From assembly GCA_017449525.1 (NCBI GenBank), contig JAFTFL010000015.1, forward strand, positions 31,134 through 95,133: a DNA stretch of 64,000 nt, written 5' to 3'. Source of the stretch: Bacteroidales bacterium (GTDB lineage Bacteria > Bacteroidota > Bacteroidia > Bacteroidales > P3). Below, piece after piece: positions 17,556-28,819 of the stretch (position 1 is the first letter of the stretch; the number at the start of each line of letters is the position of its first letter). A program made the position numbers and the translations under genes. The notes beneath the pieces are model-generated. The model did no database searches. It was not told the origin of the DNA and saw nothing but the letters and a program-made list of their open reading frames with translations.

Positions 17556-18944
17556 ATGGAAAGACACGACAGAAAGCACTCCTTAGGAAGATTGGCCGTA
17601 CTGGTAGTGGCAATGGGTGCCATTCTTGCTACCAGTCGACTGCAGGCGCAAGAGTCTGCCACCGTCATAGATGGTGTGGCTGCTGTGGTAGGGAAGAACA
17701 TCATAAAGTTTTCCGACATAGAGAATGCCATGCTGCAAGTGCGCATGCGCGAGGGTTACGAAAGTGCCCAAGCCAGCAAGTGCGAACTACTCGAAAGTGC
17801 ACTGATAAGCAAACTGCTGGTGCACAAAGGTCAGGTGGATAGTGTGGAGGTTACGGACGAAGAGGTTGAGACCCAAGTGGACTACTACTTACGCAACTAC
17901 ATACGGCAGTATGGGAGCAAGGAGGCTTTGAAGACGGCCATGGGCTTTTCATATGATGAGATGCACGACTTATTCTTTGACATGATGAAGGATAGGATGT
18001 TGAGCCAACGAGTCGAGCATCAGCTGACGCAAAATATAAAGGTAACGCCTGCTGAGGTGGCAGCCTACTTTGCGAAGATGCCAAAGGACAGCATCCCAAC
18101 CATTGCTGAAGAGTATGAGTTGGAAGAGATAGAGATTGCCCCATCGATTGCTCAAGAGGAAAAGGAGCGCGTTAAAGCGGATTTGGCCGAATTGCGCGAA
18201 CGCATTCTGAAGGGGGAGCGTTTCGCTATGCTGGCCACGCTCTACTCCGAAGACCCAGGCTCCGCTAAGAAAGGGGGAGAACTCGGCTTCTTCACGCGTG
18301 GCGATATGGTGCCCGAGTTTGAGGCCGCTGCGTTCGCATTGAAGCCAGGCGAGGTGTCGCCCATCATAGAGAGTTCCTACGGATATCATGTACTACAACT
18401 GATAGAGCGGAGAGGAAACACTATCAATGTCCGCCACATATTGAAGATTCCTAAGGTGTCGTCTGATGACATGCTCCACACGCGGGTGTTGCTTGACAGC
18501 GTAGCCAATCAGATAAGACTGGGCAACATCTCTTTTGAAGAGGCAGCCAAGAAGTACTCGATGGCTCCAAACAAGGCACAGGGTGGAGCTGTAACGAACC
18601 CGTATACAGGCAATAACCGCTTCAATAAAGAGATGGCTGCCGAGCGCTACCCAGGTATATCCTTTTCTGGTATGCACGAGGGAGACATCAGCGCAGCCTT
18701 GAACATGAAGAACGATGAGAGCAAAGATGTGTATCGTATCGTGCGGCTGAAGCGCAAGATAGAGGCTCATGCTGCTAATCTGACGGATGACTACGATAAG
18801 ATAGCCAATGCGGCACTGCAGGAGATGCAACATCAAAAAGTAATGGATTGGGCTTCGAAGATGATCAAGACGACCTACATTCACTTGTCAGATGCCTATA
18901 AGGATTGTACATTCGAGTTGAACTGGACGAAAACCAACAAATAG
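17556..18944 (+). CDS. surA: SurA-like periplasmic chaperone/peptidyl-prolyl isomerase
   Basis: The protein has 462 residues with a signal peptide ending RLQAQ. The SurA N-domain begins [20 protein letters not shown]. The first parvulin domain runs from [12 protein letters not shown] to [16 protein letters not shown], with the [17 protein letters not shown] motif. A second, weaker parvulin domain begins [13 protein letters not shown]. SurA escorts outer-membrane proteins through the periplasm. It is the last of three PPIase-family genes and is followed 7 bp later by a MoxR ATPase. Confidence 0.88.
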   Translation: MERHDRKHSLGRLAVLVVAMGAILATSRLQAQESATVIDGVAAVVGKNIIKFSDIENAMLQVRMREGYESAQASKCELLESALISKLLVHKGQVDSVEVTDEEVETQVDYYLRNYIRQYGSKEALKTAMGFSYDEMHDLFFDMMKDRMLSQRVEHQLTQNIKVTPAEVAAYFAKMPKDSIPTIAEEYELEEIEIAPSIAQEEKERVKADLAELRERILKGERFAMLATLYSEDPGSAKKGGELGFFTRGDMVPEFEAAAFALKPGEVSPIIESSYGYHVLQLIERRGNTINVRHILKIPKVSSDDMLHTRVLLDSVANQIRLGNISFEEAAKKYSMAPNKAQGGAVTNPYTGNNRFNKEMAAERYPGISFSGMHEGDISAALNMKNDESKDVYRIVRLKRKIEAHAANLTDDYDKIANAALQEMQHQKVMDWASKMIKTTYIHLSDAYKDCTFELNWTKTNK

Positions 18945-18951
18945 CGAACGC

Positions 18952-19926
18952 ATGGAGACATCAGCAAATATAGAACTGCTCTCAACGCTCGTCACTAAGT
19001 ATGAGCAGCTGAAAGAGGAGATAGGAAAGGTTATAGTAGGTCAGTCAGATGCGGTGGACAGTATGCTGACAGCCATTTTCTCAGGCGGTCATTGTCTTCT
19101 TGTTGGGGTGCCAGGCTTGGCAAAGACGTTGATGGTAAACACGCTTGCCAAAGTTCTCGGATTGGAGTTCAGTAGAATCCAATTCACTCCAGACCTCATG
19201 CCATCGGATATCACTGGTTCGGAAATCCTGGATGAGTCGCGCCAGTTTCGCTTTGTAAAAGGACCCATATTTGCTAACATTGTGTTGGCCGATGAAATTA
19301 ATCGTACTCCGCCGAAGACGCAAGCCGCTTTGCTGGAAGCTATGCAAGAGCGGTCGGTAACGGTGGCTGGTGTGGCGCATAGACTTCAAGCCCCCTTCTT
19401 TGTACTGGCAACCCAGAACCCGATAGAACAGGAAGGTACTTATCCATTGCCAGAGGCGCAGTTGGATAGGTTTATGCTTAATGTGAAGTTGGACTATCCT
19501 TCTTTTGAAGAGGAACTGGATATTGTGAAGAACACTACTGTAGCGCAGAGTGGAGCGGTGAAGACTGTACTGACTGGAGGTGAAATAGTGAATCTGCAGG
19601 AGGTAGTTAGGCAACTGCCTGTACCCGACAATGTGTATCGATATGCAGTGAGATTGGTGGAGATGACGAGAGTGGGGACTGGTCGTGAGTGTGAGTATGC
19701 AAAGAAGTACCTTTCGTGGGGAGCAGGGCCTCGGGCATCGCAGTTCTTGGTCATGGGTGCAAAGACTCACGCCGCAATGCATGGCAAGTACTCGCCTGAT
19801 ATAGAGGATGTGCGTTCGGTCGCTACCGAAGTGTTGCGTCACCGCATTGTTCGTAACTATTATGCGGAGGCTGAAGGTGTCTCCTCGGATGCGGTTATTG
19901 AAAGGCTACTACAGGAAAATAAGTAA
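18952..19926 (+). CDS. MoxR-family AAA+ ATPase
   Basis: The protein has 324 residues. Walker A is GVPGLAKTL, Walker B is [13 protein letters not shown], sensor 1 is [21 protein letters not shown] and the arginine finger is in QLDRF. MoxR proteins are chaperone-like ATPases that usually work with a von Willebrand factor A protein and a DUF58 protein. Those partners (bat genes) are not adjacent here; a secreted protein of unknown type follows 22 bp later instead. Confidence 0.92.
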   Translation: METSANIELLSTLVTKYEQLKEEIGKVIVGQSDAVDSMLTAIFSGGHCLLVGVPGLAKTLMVNTLAKVLGLEFSRIQFTPDLMPSDITGSEILDESRQFRFVKGPIFANIVLADEINRTPPKTQAALLEAMQERSVTVAGVAHRLQAPFFVLATQNPIEQEGTYPLPEAQLDRFMLNVKLDYPSFEEELDIVKNTTVAQSGAVKTVLTGGEIVNLQEVVRQLPVPDNVYRYAVRLVEMTRVGTGRECEYAKKYLSWGAGPRASQFLVMGAKTHAAMHGKYSPDIEDVRSVATEVLRHRIVRNYYAEAEGVSSDAVIERLLQENK

Positions 19927-19948
19927 TGTAATAGAACGTAAACAGAGC

Positions 19949-21205
19949 ATGAAACGATTGTTATTCTTTGGGCTCATAGGTGTGTGCCTAATGTCGTTTC
20001 GCACGGCGTATGCGCAGACTGGTATCTATATTCCGAGTGCCAAGCCTGTGAAGAACATGAAGCGGGCAATGCAGAATCCAGAGCAATTCTGTTTGCTTAT
20101 ACAATATCAAGGTCAAGATAGTACGTTCGGTACATCGGCGTTGGATTGGTTGGACTCCTCCTTTAACGTGGCATTTCGGGAAAGCAATCCCATGCTGTAC
20201 ACCATCACAATTGAAGGGTATGGTACATCGGATGAGGCATTGAACAAGGCACGTGTAGAGGGTGTGTACAAGTATTATTCCATGCGTTGTCATGCTTCTT
20301 TCCCTATCCGCTATGCGGTGAATGCAATACATTGTTCTTGCCATGGAGATACAACGGAAAGGCTTCGGTATGAGGTGCCTGTGGCTCGAAAGGTCTATGA
20401 CTGCGCCCAGTTGCCAGAGAGCCGCACCCTATTCAATGGCTCAATAAAATTGCAGAATGCGGTGTTGATTACCTTTAAGAACAATCCTGACGAGTGTATT
20501 GGTATGTCGCGGGGTTGCTTCTTACCAGCTCAAGATAGTACTATCAGAGGGTACTATGCATCGGTATTTATGAAGAAGGGGGCTTTGTATTCTGTCTCCA
20601 ACACCAAAGACTCATGCCCCAAGGTGCGTTTCTCCATTGAAGAGCACTTGGATTATAAGGAGGTGGTGGAACGGTACTTCTTAGTACCCCATCCTAAGCA
20701 GATAATCGTGCAGGCTGGTTACGTTGTTCTGCACAGCAATATACATAGAGAGTATGGTGAATGTTCACAGGTGTTGAACGATTCCATATATGTGCGCTTC
20801 CCAGTTACGGCCGAGCAGTGGGACAATAAGATTCGCATATTTGGCAAGAAGTATACTGAGAAGGGAGCAACCTATCGTGCCTTGACCACAAAGAAGGTCC
20901 CCTCAAAGATATCAATCAATGTACAGTCGGGCTTGAGTGCGATGCAACTTGATACAATCTATTTGGGTAAGAGGATTGATGCATCAGAGCTCAAAAACTA
21001 CTTCTACGAAGTGAAGACCGACATGGAGGAGGGCTCTTTTACCGTGGAGGGGAAGCATTACAAGGCTTACCAGTTGGATAAGCATGGCAAGTATGAAATC
21101 AAGAAACCTCTGAAGCAGTTGCTGCGCATTGTGGACGATGCGGATGAAGAGGTGCCAGATAAGAAGCAGGACAAGCGTTACTCGGATGATGAGGAGATAG
21201 AATAA
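19949..21205 (+). CDS. Secreted protein of unknown function
   Basis: The protein has 418 residues. The signal peptide is clear (MKRLLFFGLIGVCLMSFRTA, ending YAQ), which sets the start at 19949; the frame is open further upstream but overlaps the MoxR gene. The mature part has six or more cysteines and no domain I recognise. The last 30 residues are strongly acidic/basic mixed and polar (DEEVPDKKQDKRYSDDEEIE), suggesting a disordered tail. The position behind a MoxR ATPase is the only functional hint. Confidence 0.65.
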   Translation: MKRLLFFGLIGVCLMSFRTAYAQTGIYIPSAKPVKNMKRAMQNPEQFCLLIQYQGQDSTFGTSALDWLDSSFNVAFRESNPMLYTITIEGYGTSDEALNKARVEGVYKYYSMRCHASFPIRYAVNAIHCSCHGDTTERLRYEVPVARKVYDCAQLPESRTLFNGSIKLQNAVLITFKNNPDECIGMSRGCFLPAQDSTIRGYYASVFMKKGALYSVSNTKDSCPKVRFSIEEHLDYKEVVERYFLVPHPKQIIVQAGYVVLHSNIHREYGECSQVLNDSIYVRFPVTAEQWDNKIRIFGKKYTEKGATYRALTTKKVPSKISINVQSGLSAMQLDTIYLGKRIDASELKNYFYEVKTDMEEGSFTVEGKHYKAYQLDKHGKYEIKKPLKQLLRIVDDADEEVPDKKQDKRYSDDEEIE

Positions 21206-21284
21206 TGAGGTGCAGGGCAGATGAGTGCATGCACCCATGAGGAGCACCCCGCTCGGCCCAAACTTACAAGGGATAAGAAAGGCA

Positions 21285-21350
21285 TTTAGTTCGATTGGAA
21301 AAGTTTTTTTTGTGCGGTTGGAAAAGACATCAAGTACGGTTGACTCTTAG
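21285..21350. repeat. Short 22-23-bp repeat, CGGTTGGAAAAG family
   Basis: Three degenerate units (CGATTGGAAAAG, CGGTTGGAAAAG, CGGTTGACT) follow at 23 and 22 bp, just upstream of panB. Confidence 0.5.
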
Positions 21351-21371
21351 TTTTACTATACATATAATATA

Positions 21372-22193
21372 ATGGGAGCATATCTGCAGACCGACGTTAC
21401 CAAAGTAACTACACGTGTTTTGAAAACTATGAAGCAGCATGGAGAGAAGATTGCCATGCTGACAGCCTATGACTATTCGATGGCCTGTCTGCTCGATAGT
21501 ACCAAGATTGATGTGGTGCTTGTGGGCGACTCGGCAGCTAATGTCATGCAGGGCTACAAGACCACTCTGCCCATCACGCTGGATGAGATGATTTTCTATG
21601 CTGCATCGGTTGTGCGTGGTATCAAACGTGCATTGGTGGTTGTGGACATGCCGTTTGGAACCTATCAAGGTAACTCGAAACAGGCGCTGGCCTCGGCCAT
21701 CCGCATCATGAAGGAAACCGGTGCCGACGCGGTGAAGTTGGAAGGTGGTGAGGAGGTATTGGAGTCGATAAGCCGTATTCTATCGGCAGGTATTCCTGTT
21801 ATGGGGCATTTGGGCTTGACACCGCAAAGCATTAATAAGTTCGGTACTTACGTGGTTCGTGCCACGGAGAAAGAAGAGGCCGACCGGCTTCTAAAGGATG
21901 CTCACATATTGGAGCAGGCTGGCTGCTTTGCCATGGTACTGGAGAAAATACCCGCCGTGCTGGCCGAGCAGGTTACGAAAGAGGTGAATATACCCACCAT
22001 CGGCATTGGAGCAGGGGCTGCGGTGGACGGACAGGTGCTCGTGTTGCAGGATATGTTGGGCATTACGCAGCAGTTCAAGCCGCGCTACCTGAGGCATTAC
22101 GGTAGTTTCGGTGAGGGGATCTCAACCGCGGTGCGCCAGTATATAACCGATGTAAAAGAGGGCTCCTTCCCCAACGAAAAGGAGCAGTATTAA
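21372..22193 (+). CDS. panB: 3-methyl-2-oxobutanoate hydroxymethyltransferase
   Basis: The protein has 273 residues, the usual length. It transfers a hydroxymethyl group from methylene-tetrahydrofolate to ketoisovalerate, giving ketopantoate for pantothenate and CoA synthesis. Characteristic motifs are [53 protein letters not shown] and [20 protein letters not shown]. No other pan gene is next to it; uvrA follows 29 bp downstream. Confidence 0.96.
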   Translation: MGAYLQTDVTKVTTRVLKTMKQHGEKIAMLTAYDYSMACLLDSTKIDVVLVGDSAANVMQGYKTTLPITLDEMIFYAASVVRGIKRALVVVDMPFGTYQGNSKQALASAIRIMKETGADAVKLEGGEEVLESISRILSAGIPVMGHLGLTPQSINKFGTYVVRATEKEEADRLLKDAHILEQAGCFAMVLEKIPAVLAEQVTKEVNIPTIGIGAGAAVDGQVLVLQDMLGITQQFKPRYLRHYGSFGEGISTAVRQYITDVKEGSFPNEKEQY

Positions 22194-22222
22194 GGGAGAT
22201 ATAGAAGAAGTGTGTTGGTGAT

Positions 22223-25078
22223 ATGCCTACCAAGCAAGTGAGTATTGAAGATTGCATCCTTCTAAAAGGAGTCAGAGTAAATAATCTAAAAAACATTGAT
22301 GTCTCGATTCCACGGGACAAGTTGGTTGTTATTACGGGTGTGAGTGGGTCGGGAAAGTCTTCGCTCGCCTTCGACACCCTGTTTGCCGAGGGGCAGCGTC
22401 GGTATGTGGAGAGTCTCAGTTCGTATGCACGTCAGTTTTTGGGACGTAAGTCCAAACCTGAGGTAGATAATATTATAGGGATAGCACCAGCTGTCGCAAT
22501 AGAGCAGAAGGTGAACACCACAAATCCGCGCTCCACTGTCGGCACTTCGACAGAGATTTACGAATACCTGAAGTTGCTTTTCGCGCGCATCGGGCGCACG
22601 TTTTCTCCCGTGTCAGGAGCGGAAGTGAAGCGGCACAGTGTGAGCGATGTGGTGGACTACATATACTCTTGCCCAGAGGGTGTTCGACTTGTGGTGTATG
22701 CTCCGCTGACTGTAACTCCCGAGCGAGGTCTGCGTCAGCAGTTGGAAATATTACAACAGGAAGGGTTCACCCGGCTCTGCGTCGGAGGAACAATTGTGCT
22801 CATTGAGGAGTTTCTGCATACCTATAGCGAGGATGCTGTTCACAAGGATCCGATGTTGCTTATAGACCGAATTGTAGTGCATCATGGTGATGACGACCAG
22901 TATGCACGCATTTCGGAATCGGTGCAGACCGCTTTCTTCGAGGGTAGGGGAACGTGTTGCATCATGACCTATGCCGACGACGAAGAGGGGGCGAGACGGT
23001 TCTTCTCCAACCTTTTTGAGGCTGATGGTATCACGTTCGAAAAGCCCAACCCGAATTTCTTTAGCTTTAATAATCCGTATGGTGCTTGTCCGAAATGCAA
23101 CGGATACGGCCACACGATAGGGATAGACGAGGCACTGGTGGTGCCCAACAAAACGCTTTCCATCTATGACGATGCCGTGGTGTGCTGGAAAGGTGATAAG
23201 ATGAGCGAGTGGAAATCTCATTTCATTAGGTTTTCTACTCAGTATGATTTCCCCATACACAAGCCCTATTGCGAGTTGTCGAAAGCGGAACTCGACCTGC
23301 TATGGAACGGCAGGGGTCCTTTTGCGGGTATAAACGGCTTCTTCCGTTGGGTGGAATCGCAGAGCTACAAAATCCAATACCGTGTGCTGCTGTCGCGCTA
23401 TAGGGGGCGTACTGTATGTCCTGAGTGTCATGGTGCAAGGCTTCGCAAGGATGCTCTGTATGTGAAAGTGGGTGGCTGCAATATCGGTGAACTGTGTGAG
23501 ATGTCAATAGAAGATTTGCACTTTTTCTTGAACTCCCTACAGCTGACCGATACGGAGCAGGCCATCACGACGCGCATTATGCAGGAGCTCTTCAACAGGG
23601 TGGAATACTTGCTCGATGTGGGTTTGGGCTATCTGACGTTAAGTCGCCTCTCTAATTCGCTAAGCGGTGGCGAATCGCAACGTATTAATTTGGCCACCTC
23701 GCTGGGAAGTTCTCTGGTGGGGTCGATGTACATTTTGGATGAACCTTCAATCGGGTTGCATCCGCGCGATACATATCGTCTTATCAAGGTTTTGAAACAG
23801 TTACGCGACGCTGGTAATACGGTTATCGTCGTGGAGCACGATGAGGAAATTATGCGCGAGGCCGACTATATCATTGACATCGGGCCAGGTGCAGGCCAGC
23901 ATGGAGGAGAGGTAGTCTTTGTGGGCACCTATGCAGAGTTGATGCGCCATGCTGAGGATGGGCGGACGCTGACGGCGCAATATCTTACGGGTAGGCGTCA
24001 GATTGTCCTGCCGAAACATAGGCGCAAATGGCGTGATAGGTTGACTATTCGTGGTGCTTTTTGCCACAATCTGAAGAACGTTGATGTGGAAATACCGCTA
24101 CGCGTCTTTACAGTCGTAACGGGTGTGAGTGGCTCTGGCAAGACTAGTCTGATAAAGCACGTGCTGTATGACGTGCTGTCCAAACGGCTGGAAGGGCACT
24201 CGGACTACAGTGGGCAGTGTGCCTCTATTGAGGGCGACTGGTACGCTGTCAACGCGGTGGAAATGGTAGACCAAAACCCCATAGGCCGTTCTACACGCAG
24301 CAATCCAGCTACCTACATGAAGGCCTACGACGAAATACGGGCTCTCTACGCCATGCAGCCCTTAGCTAAGGCAAGGGGGTATAGGACAGGATGGTTCTCT
24401 TTCAACGTAGAGGGAGGCCGTTGCGAGACGTGTGAGGGAGAGGGTGAGGTAACTATCGGAATGCAGTTCATGGCCGACGTACATATCGTATGTGAGGAGT
24501 GTCATGGCTCAAGATTCAAGGAGGAGACATTGGAAGTGCTGTACCACGGTAAGCACATCGGCGACGTACTTAATATGACTGTCGACGAGGCTATATCCTT
24601 TTTCTCCGCCACGCAAGGCGACCTACGCGAGATGGTGTCGGCTTCGGGTCGCATTGTGGATAGGCTTCAGCCGCTGCACGATGTGGGTCTAGGCTACCTG
24701 AAGCTTGGACAGAGCAGCAGTAGTCTGAGCGGTGGCGAGGCACAACGTATCAAATTGGCATCCTTTATGGTAAAGGGAGAGGAGGTGCAGCCGCGCATGT
24801 TCATCTTCGATGAGCCATCCACTGGTCTGCATTTCCACGACATACAGAAGCTGGTTGTGGCATTCGATACGTTGTTGCAACATGGCCACACGGTGGTCGT
24901 CATAGAACATCATCCCGACATTATCAAAATGGCCGACTGGGTGATAGATATGGGGCCCGAGGGAGGGGCGAATGGTGGCCGCGTGGTCTTTGCAGGTACT
25001 CCCGAGCAGCTGGTGCAACGGTCTGCCTCCTACACGGCAAAGACTCTTGCACCGAAACTGAACCACAAGTTAAACTGA
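22223..25078 (+). CDS. uvrA: Excinuclease ABC subunit A
   Basis: The protein has 951 residues. It is the damage-recognition ATPase of nucleotide excision repair. It shows two ABC modules: Walker [11 protein letters not shown] near residue 40, signature [12 protein letters not shown] and Walker [13 protein letters not shown]; then Walker [11 protein letters not shown] near 635, signature [12 protein letters not shown] and [12 protein letters not shown]. CxxC pairs lie near 287, 398 and 733; the last is a full zinc module (CETC...CEECHGSRF). No uvrB or uvrC is adjacent. Confidence 0.97.
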   Translation: MPTKQVSIEDCILLKGVRVNNLKNIDVSIPRDKLVVITGVSGSGKSSLAFDTLFAEGQRRYVESLSSYARQFLGRKSKPEVDNIIGIAPAVAIEQKVNTTNPRSTVGTSTEIYEYLKLLFARIGRTFSPVSGAEVKRHSVSDVVDYIYSCPEGVRLVVYAPLTVTPERGLRQQLEILQQEGFTRLCVGGTIVLIEEFLHTYSEDAVHKDPMLLIDRIVVHHGDDDQYARISESVQTAFFEGRGTCCIMTYADDEEGARRFFSNLFEADGITFEKPNPNFFSFNNPYGACPKCNGYGHTIGIDEALVVPNKTLSIYDDAVVCWKGDKMSEWKSHFIRFSTQYDFPIHKPYCELSKAELDLLWNGRGPFAGINGFFRWVESQSYKIQYRVLLSRYRGRTVCPECHGARLRKDALYVKVGGCNIGELCEMSIEDLHFFLNSLQLTDTEQAITTRIMQELFNRVEYLLDVGLGYLTLSRLSNSLSGGESQRINLATSLGSSLVGSMYILDEPSIGLHPRDTYRLIKVLKQLRDAGNTVIVVEHDEEIMREADYIIDIGPGAGQHGGEVVFVGTYAELMRHAEDGRTLTAQYLTGRRQIVLPKHRRKWRDRLTIRGAFCHNLKNVDVEIPLRVFTVVTGVSGSGKTSLIKHVLYDVLSKRLEGHSDYSGQCASIEGDWYAVNAVEMVDQNPIGRSTRSNPATYMKAYDEIRALYAMQPLAKARGYRTGWFSFNVEGGRCETCEGEGEVTIGMQFMADVHIVCEECHGSRFKEETLEVLYHGKHIGDVLNMTVDEAISFFSATQGDLREMVSASGRIVDRLQPLHDVGLGYLKLGQSSSSLSGGEAQRIKLASFMVKGEEVQPRMFIFDEPSTGLHFHDIQKLVVAFDTLLQHGHTVVVIEHHPDIIKMADWVIDMGPEGGANGGRVVFAGTPEQLVQRSASYTAKTLAPKLNHKLN

Positions 25079-25091
25079 ACCAACTAATACC

Positions 25092-25643
25092 ATGTACAGT
25101 AACTATCTGAAGCGCATCCGCACGTCGTCCAATATTGGCCTCTTCGGTACTCTCCTCGCGGTCGCGACGGTGGCTATTCTCCACTATGTGCTACCGTGGA
25201 AGGCCGCTCCGAATGCCTACACCGCCATGTGGCTGCTGTCCATTTCTAGCGCGTTGGCCGTGGCTGACGTCATGCTGACGCTACACATTATTCGCCGCCG
25301 TATACCACATATACGGCAGGCTGCGGAACTGGAGTTTAAACTTCGTGAATACGCTCGCTGCGTGGCTACTATCTATTGGATGAACCTGATGGTGGCACTG
25401 GTGGAGTGTGCCATAGTGCTTTTGCTGAACGAGATGGCTCTGCTCATGATACTGCTACTAATGGTTGTCATGCTCTTTATGGCCTTTCCCAACATGTATA
25501 AGATAAAGATCGATTTGGGGTTGGACGACGTTCAGATGCGGCTACTCTTCGGGGAGCGTTATGTAGATGAGGGGGCTTCGGAAGTGTCCGAGGCTGTCAT
25601 TGTTGATTCGGAGAATGGAAATGGCGATGGTACAGCATTCTAA
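25092..25643 (+). CDS. Small multi-pass membrane protein of unknown function
   Basis: The protein has 183 residues with four predicted membrane segments in two hairpins: about 18-36 and 43-63, then 96-115 and 117-134. The Arg-rich cytoplasmic loop IIRRRIPHIRQ lies between the pairs. The C-terminal 40 residues are acidic and polar. It follows uvrA by 13 bp and its end overlaps the likely start of mnmE. I recognise no family. Confidence 0.65.
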   Translation: MYSNYLKRIRTSSNIGLFGTLLAVATVAILHYVLPWKAAPNAYTAMWLLSISSALAVADVMLTLHIIRRRIPHIRQAAELEFKLREYARCVATIYWMNLMVALVECAIVLLLNEMALLMILLLMVVMLFMAFPNMYKIKIDLGLDDVQMRLLFGERYVDEGASEVSEAVIVDSENGNGDGTAF

Positions 25644-27102
25644 TCAGCCTGTTGAACATAAGCTTATATCCGATGTGATGCACGCTCACTCAGCGCCTGA
25701 AGAGTGCGGTGGGCGGATGGGCGGAGTTCTTGCAGTTGACACGATTGTGGCTGTGGCCACACCTGCAGGACAAGGTGGGGTGGCGCTACTTCGCATTAGC
25801 GGAGCGGAGGCTTATGCGGTGGCTATGCGAGTTGTTAGCGTGCGGCGGCTCGCACCGAGGCATGCTACCTATTGCCAATTTCTGTCACTCAGCGCGGAGG
25901 AAGGCAACGAGGAGGCGCAGCGAGTCTATATCGACGACGGGGTGGCTACATTCTTTCCAGCTCCCCACAGCTATACGGGCGAGGATACAGTGGAGCTGTC
26001 ATGCCACGGATCTCCTTATGTGCAGCAGGCACTTATGCGCACTGTCATGGCGGCAGGTGCTTGCATGGCGGAGGCGGGAGAGTTCACGCGGCGCGCTTTT
26101 ATGCATGGACGGCTCAATCTGTCACAAGCCGAGGCGGTGGCCGATCTCATAGAGGCTACTACACCCATGCAGCACAGGCTGGCAGTGAGCCAGTTGCGTG
26201 GAGGTTATGCGCGCCATCTGAGCGCGCTTCGCGCCCGTTTGCTCGACTTGGCGTCGCTTTTCGAACTGGAGCTCGATTTCACTGAGGAGGATGTGGAATT
26301 TGCCAACCGAGGCGAGTTGAGTGCTTTGCTGGCGGAGTTGGAAGGCAGTGTGTCAACGTTGTTGAGCAGTTTTGCAGCTGGCAACGCACTGAAGCTCGGG
26401 GTGCCTGTGGCCATTGTAGGCGAGCCCAATGTGGGCAAAAGCACGCTTCTCAATGCTTTGGTGGGCGATGATAGGGCTATTGTGTCGGCTACACCAGGCA
26501 CTACACGCGACACGGTGGAGGAGCTGCTGACGGTTGGTGAAATTACTTTTCGCATGATAGATACGGCTGGCCTGCGGGCGAGCGATGATGAGGTGGAGCG
26601 TATGGGAATGGCACGCAGCCTGCAGGCGGTGCGTTCGGCCGCGGTGGTGATGTTGATGGGCGAAAGCCGCGAGTCGGTTAAGGCCGTGGAGGATATACTT
26701 TCGGCTGAGGTGCTGCAGGGCAAACACGTGCTACGGGTGCTGACCAAGGAGGACATGTCGGCCCATCCGCAGTATGGCGCATTGGGACAGACGAACGGCT
26801 GGTTTCGCATTTCTGCCCTGATGGAGATGGGGTTGGATGAACTGAAGGAGGAAATGGTGCAGGCTGTGGAGCACACAGCGCAGGGCGACGTACTGCTTAC
26901 CAACGAGCGGCATCGTGAGGCTTTGCAGCGCGTAGAAGAGGCTTTGCATCGCACGGCCACTGGACTTCGCGAGGGGTTCCCTACCGATTTGGTGGCCATC
27001 GATATGCGCGACGCACTCTTCTATTTGGGATCCATTACTGGCGAGGTTACTACCAATGAACTGCTGGACAATATTTTCGGTCGCTTTTGCGTCGGAAAAT
27101 GA
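25627..27102 (+). CDS. mnmE: tRNA modification GTPase MnmE
   Basis: MnmE works with MnmG to put the (carboxymethyl)aminomethyl group on wobble uridine-34 of tRNAs. Visible are the folate-binding N-domain (DTIVAVATPAGQGGVALLRI, AGEFTRRAFMHGRLNLSQAE), the G domain (GEPNVGKSTLLNAL, ATPGTTRDTVEE, IDTAGLR) and the essential C-terminal FCVGK. The start is uncertain: family alignment favours the ATG at 25717, close to DTIVAV, while 25627 and 25678 are also possible and would add a non-conserved leader. Confidence 0.95.
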   Translation: MVQHSNQPVEHKLISDVMHAHSAPEECGGRMGGVLAVDTIVAVATPAGQGGVALLRISGAEAYAVAMRVVSVRRLAPRHATYCQFLSLSAEEGNEEAQRVYIDDGVATFFPAPHSYTGEDTVELSCHGSPYVQQALMRTVMAAGACMAEAGEFTRRAFMHGRLNLSQAEAVADLIEATTPMQHRLAVSQLRGGYARHLSALRARLLDLASLFELELDFTEEDVEFANRGELSALLAELEGSVSTLLSSFAAGNALKLGVPVAIVGEPNVGKSTLLNALVGDDRAIVSATPGTTRDTVEELLTVGEITFRMIDTAGLRASDDEVERMGMARSLQAVRSAAVVMLMGESRESVKAVEDILSAEVLQGKHVLRVLTKEDMSAHPQYGALGQTNGWFRISALMEMGLDELKEEMVQAVEHTAQGDVLLTNERHREALQRVEEALHRTATGLREGFPTDLVAIDMRDALFYLGSITGEVTTNELLDNIFGRFCVGK

Positions 27103-27114
27103 GGAGGATAGAAG

Positions 27115-27290
27115 GGTGTACGTCAGAGGAGAGAAAGGCACACGTCAGATAAGGATTTGTCAGAACTTTGATAAGCATACATTACGAGTGAGAAAGGCTC
27201 ACGAAAGACGGGCGGAATACTCACTTTGAGAAGGGTAAAAGGATAGATAAGGAATGAGAAAAAGATAAGGAAGGAAAATAAATAATCTAC
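27115..27290. repeat. Weak 22-bp periodicity between mnmE and serS
   Basis: ACGTCAGA recurs 22 bp apart near 27119 and 27141. GAGAAAGG/GAGTGAGAAAGG-like units continue in rough register to about 27280. The signal is weak and may be mere purine-rich composition. Confidence 0.3.
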
Positions 27291-27295
27291 AGGTT

Positions 27296-28570
27296 ATGTT
27301 ACAGATACAATACATAAGGGAACACACGGATGAGATTGTGGAACGGCTGGGCATTAAGAATGTGCCAGATGTGAGGACTCGGGTTGAGGAACTGCTCAGG
27401 ATGGACGACGAAAGGCGTGCGTTGCAGAAGCAGTTGGATGACATTAAGGCGCGTCAAAACCAGTTGGCCAAGGAGATAGGAGGCCTCTTCAAGGCAGGCC
27501 GATGCGATGAGGCCGAGCAGCTGAAGGCTGAGACGGCGCAGTTGAAGGGGCAAGAAAAGGAGCTGGGTGAGCATTCGGTGGGGGTGGAGAAAGTGCTGAG
27601 GGAGGCGCTGCTGTCGCTTCCCAACGCGCCGCATATCAGTGTGCCACGTGGGCGCAGTAGCAACGACAATGTGGAGGAAGGCCGCTATGGCACGATGCCG
27701 GTGCTTCCGCCCGACGCGGTGCCCCATTGGGAACTGTGTGTGCACTACGATTTGGTGGATTTCGAGTTGGGCAACAAGATTACGGGGACTGGTTTCCCAG
27801 TCTACAAGGGGCGCGGTGCGCGCCTGCAGCGTGCGCTCATTAATTTTTTTCTCGACCGTGCGGCGGCGGCCGGTTTCAGCGAAGTGCAGCCCCCGCTGAT
27901 GGTGAATGAGGCCTCGGGCATAGGTACTGGCCAACTGCCCGATAAGGAGGGGCAGATGTATGCCATACCTTTGGACGGCTATTATATGATACCTACGGCC
28001 GAGGTACCCATCACCAACATCTACCGCGACACCATTGTGGCTGCCGAGAGGTTGCCCATCCGCCATGCGGGCTATAGCGAATGCTTCCGCCGCGAGGCTG
28101 GAAGCTACGGCAAGGATGTGCGCGGACTGAATCGGCTGCATGAGTTTAGCAAGGTGGAAATCGTAGTCATTGAGCACCCCGACCGTAGCTACGCCCAGCT
28201 CGAACTGATGAAGCAGCACGTGGGTGGCCTACTCGATGAGTTGGGGTTGCCATACCGCATCCTCAAGCTGTGTGGTGGCGACATCAGTTTTACTTCGGCC
28301 ATGACGTTCGACTTCGAAGTGTGGAGCGCAGCTCAGCAGAAGTGGTTGGAGGTGAGCTCGGTGTCCAACTTCGAGGCCTACCAAGCCAACCGCATGCACC
28401 TGCGCTTCCGCGACGCGGACGGTCGCATTCACCTTGCTCATACGCTCAATGGCAGCGCTTTAGCCCTGCCACGCATCGTGGCGGCATTGTTGGAAAACAA
28501 TCAATCCGCTGACGGCATCCACATGCCCGCCTGTCTGCAACCCTATCTGGGTTTCGACACGATAAACTGA
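27296..28570 (+). CDS. serS: Seryl-tRNA synthetase
   Basis: The protein has 424 residues, class II. It charges tRNA-Ser with serine. The N-terminal coiled-coil tRNA-binding arm spans roughly residues 30-100 (RRALQKQLDDIKARQNQLAK). Motif 2 is CFRREAGSYGKDVRGLNRLH and motif 3 includes NGSALALPRIVAALLENNQ. The ATG at 27296 gives the standard start MLQIQYIREH. Confidence 0.97.
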   Translation: MLQIQYIREHTDEIVERLGIKNVPDVRTRVEELLRMDDERRALQKQLDDIKARQNQLAKEIGGLFKAGRCDEAEQLKAETAQLKGQEKELGEHSVGVEKVLREALLSLPNAPHISVPRGRSSNDNVEEGRYGTMPVLPPDAVPHWELCVHYDLVDFELGNKITGTGFPVYKGRGARLQRALINFFLDRAAAAGFSEVQPPLMVNEASGIGTGQLPDKEGQMYAIPLDGYYMIPTAEVPITNIYRDTIVAAERLPIRHAGYSECFRREAGSYGKDVRGLNRLHEFSKVEIVVIEHPDRSYAQLELMKQHVGGLLDELGLPYRILKLCGGDISFTSAMTFDFEVWSAAQQKWLEVSSVSNFEAYQANRMHLRFRDADGRIHLAHTLNGSALALPRIVAALLENNQSADGIHMPACLQPYLGFDTIN

Positions 28571-28781
28571 CGACCTGTTAGGGTTTATTTCGACGGTCTG
28601 CAGGTGCCCATTAGCCTCATGATGGGCATCGCTTTCGGGGAGGCTTTACACAGCGAAGTTTCCCCTTGGTGTATTCGTAGATGCATGATTTGGAACTTTT
28701 GTACTCCAGAGGGATGGGTTTCGCAGACGAGGGGAATACATTTTGTGCATTATATATAGGTAAGAGTGCGCGCGAAGAGCC

Positions 28782-28799
28782 TTCCTCACAGGTGAGGAA
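28782..28799. repeat. Inverted repeat TTCCTCAC/GTGAGGAA
   Basis: This perfect 8-bp inverted repeat has a 2-nt centre. Similar CCTCA/TGAGG hairpins occur near 31495, 33440 and 37965, so it may be a dispersed element. The stretch 28571-28820 is otherwise without recognisable features. Confidence 0.45.
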
Positions 28800-28819
28800 T
28801 GGGGAGAGGATTCCTGCGA

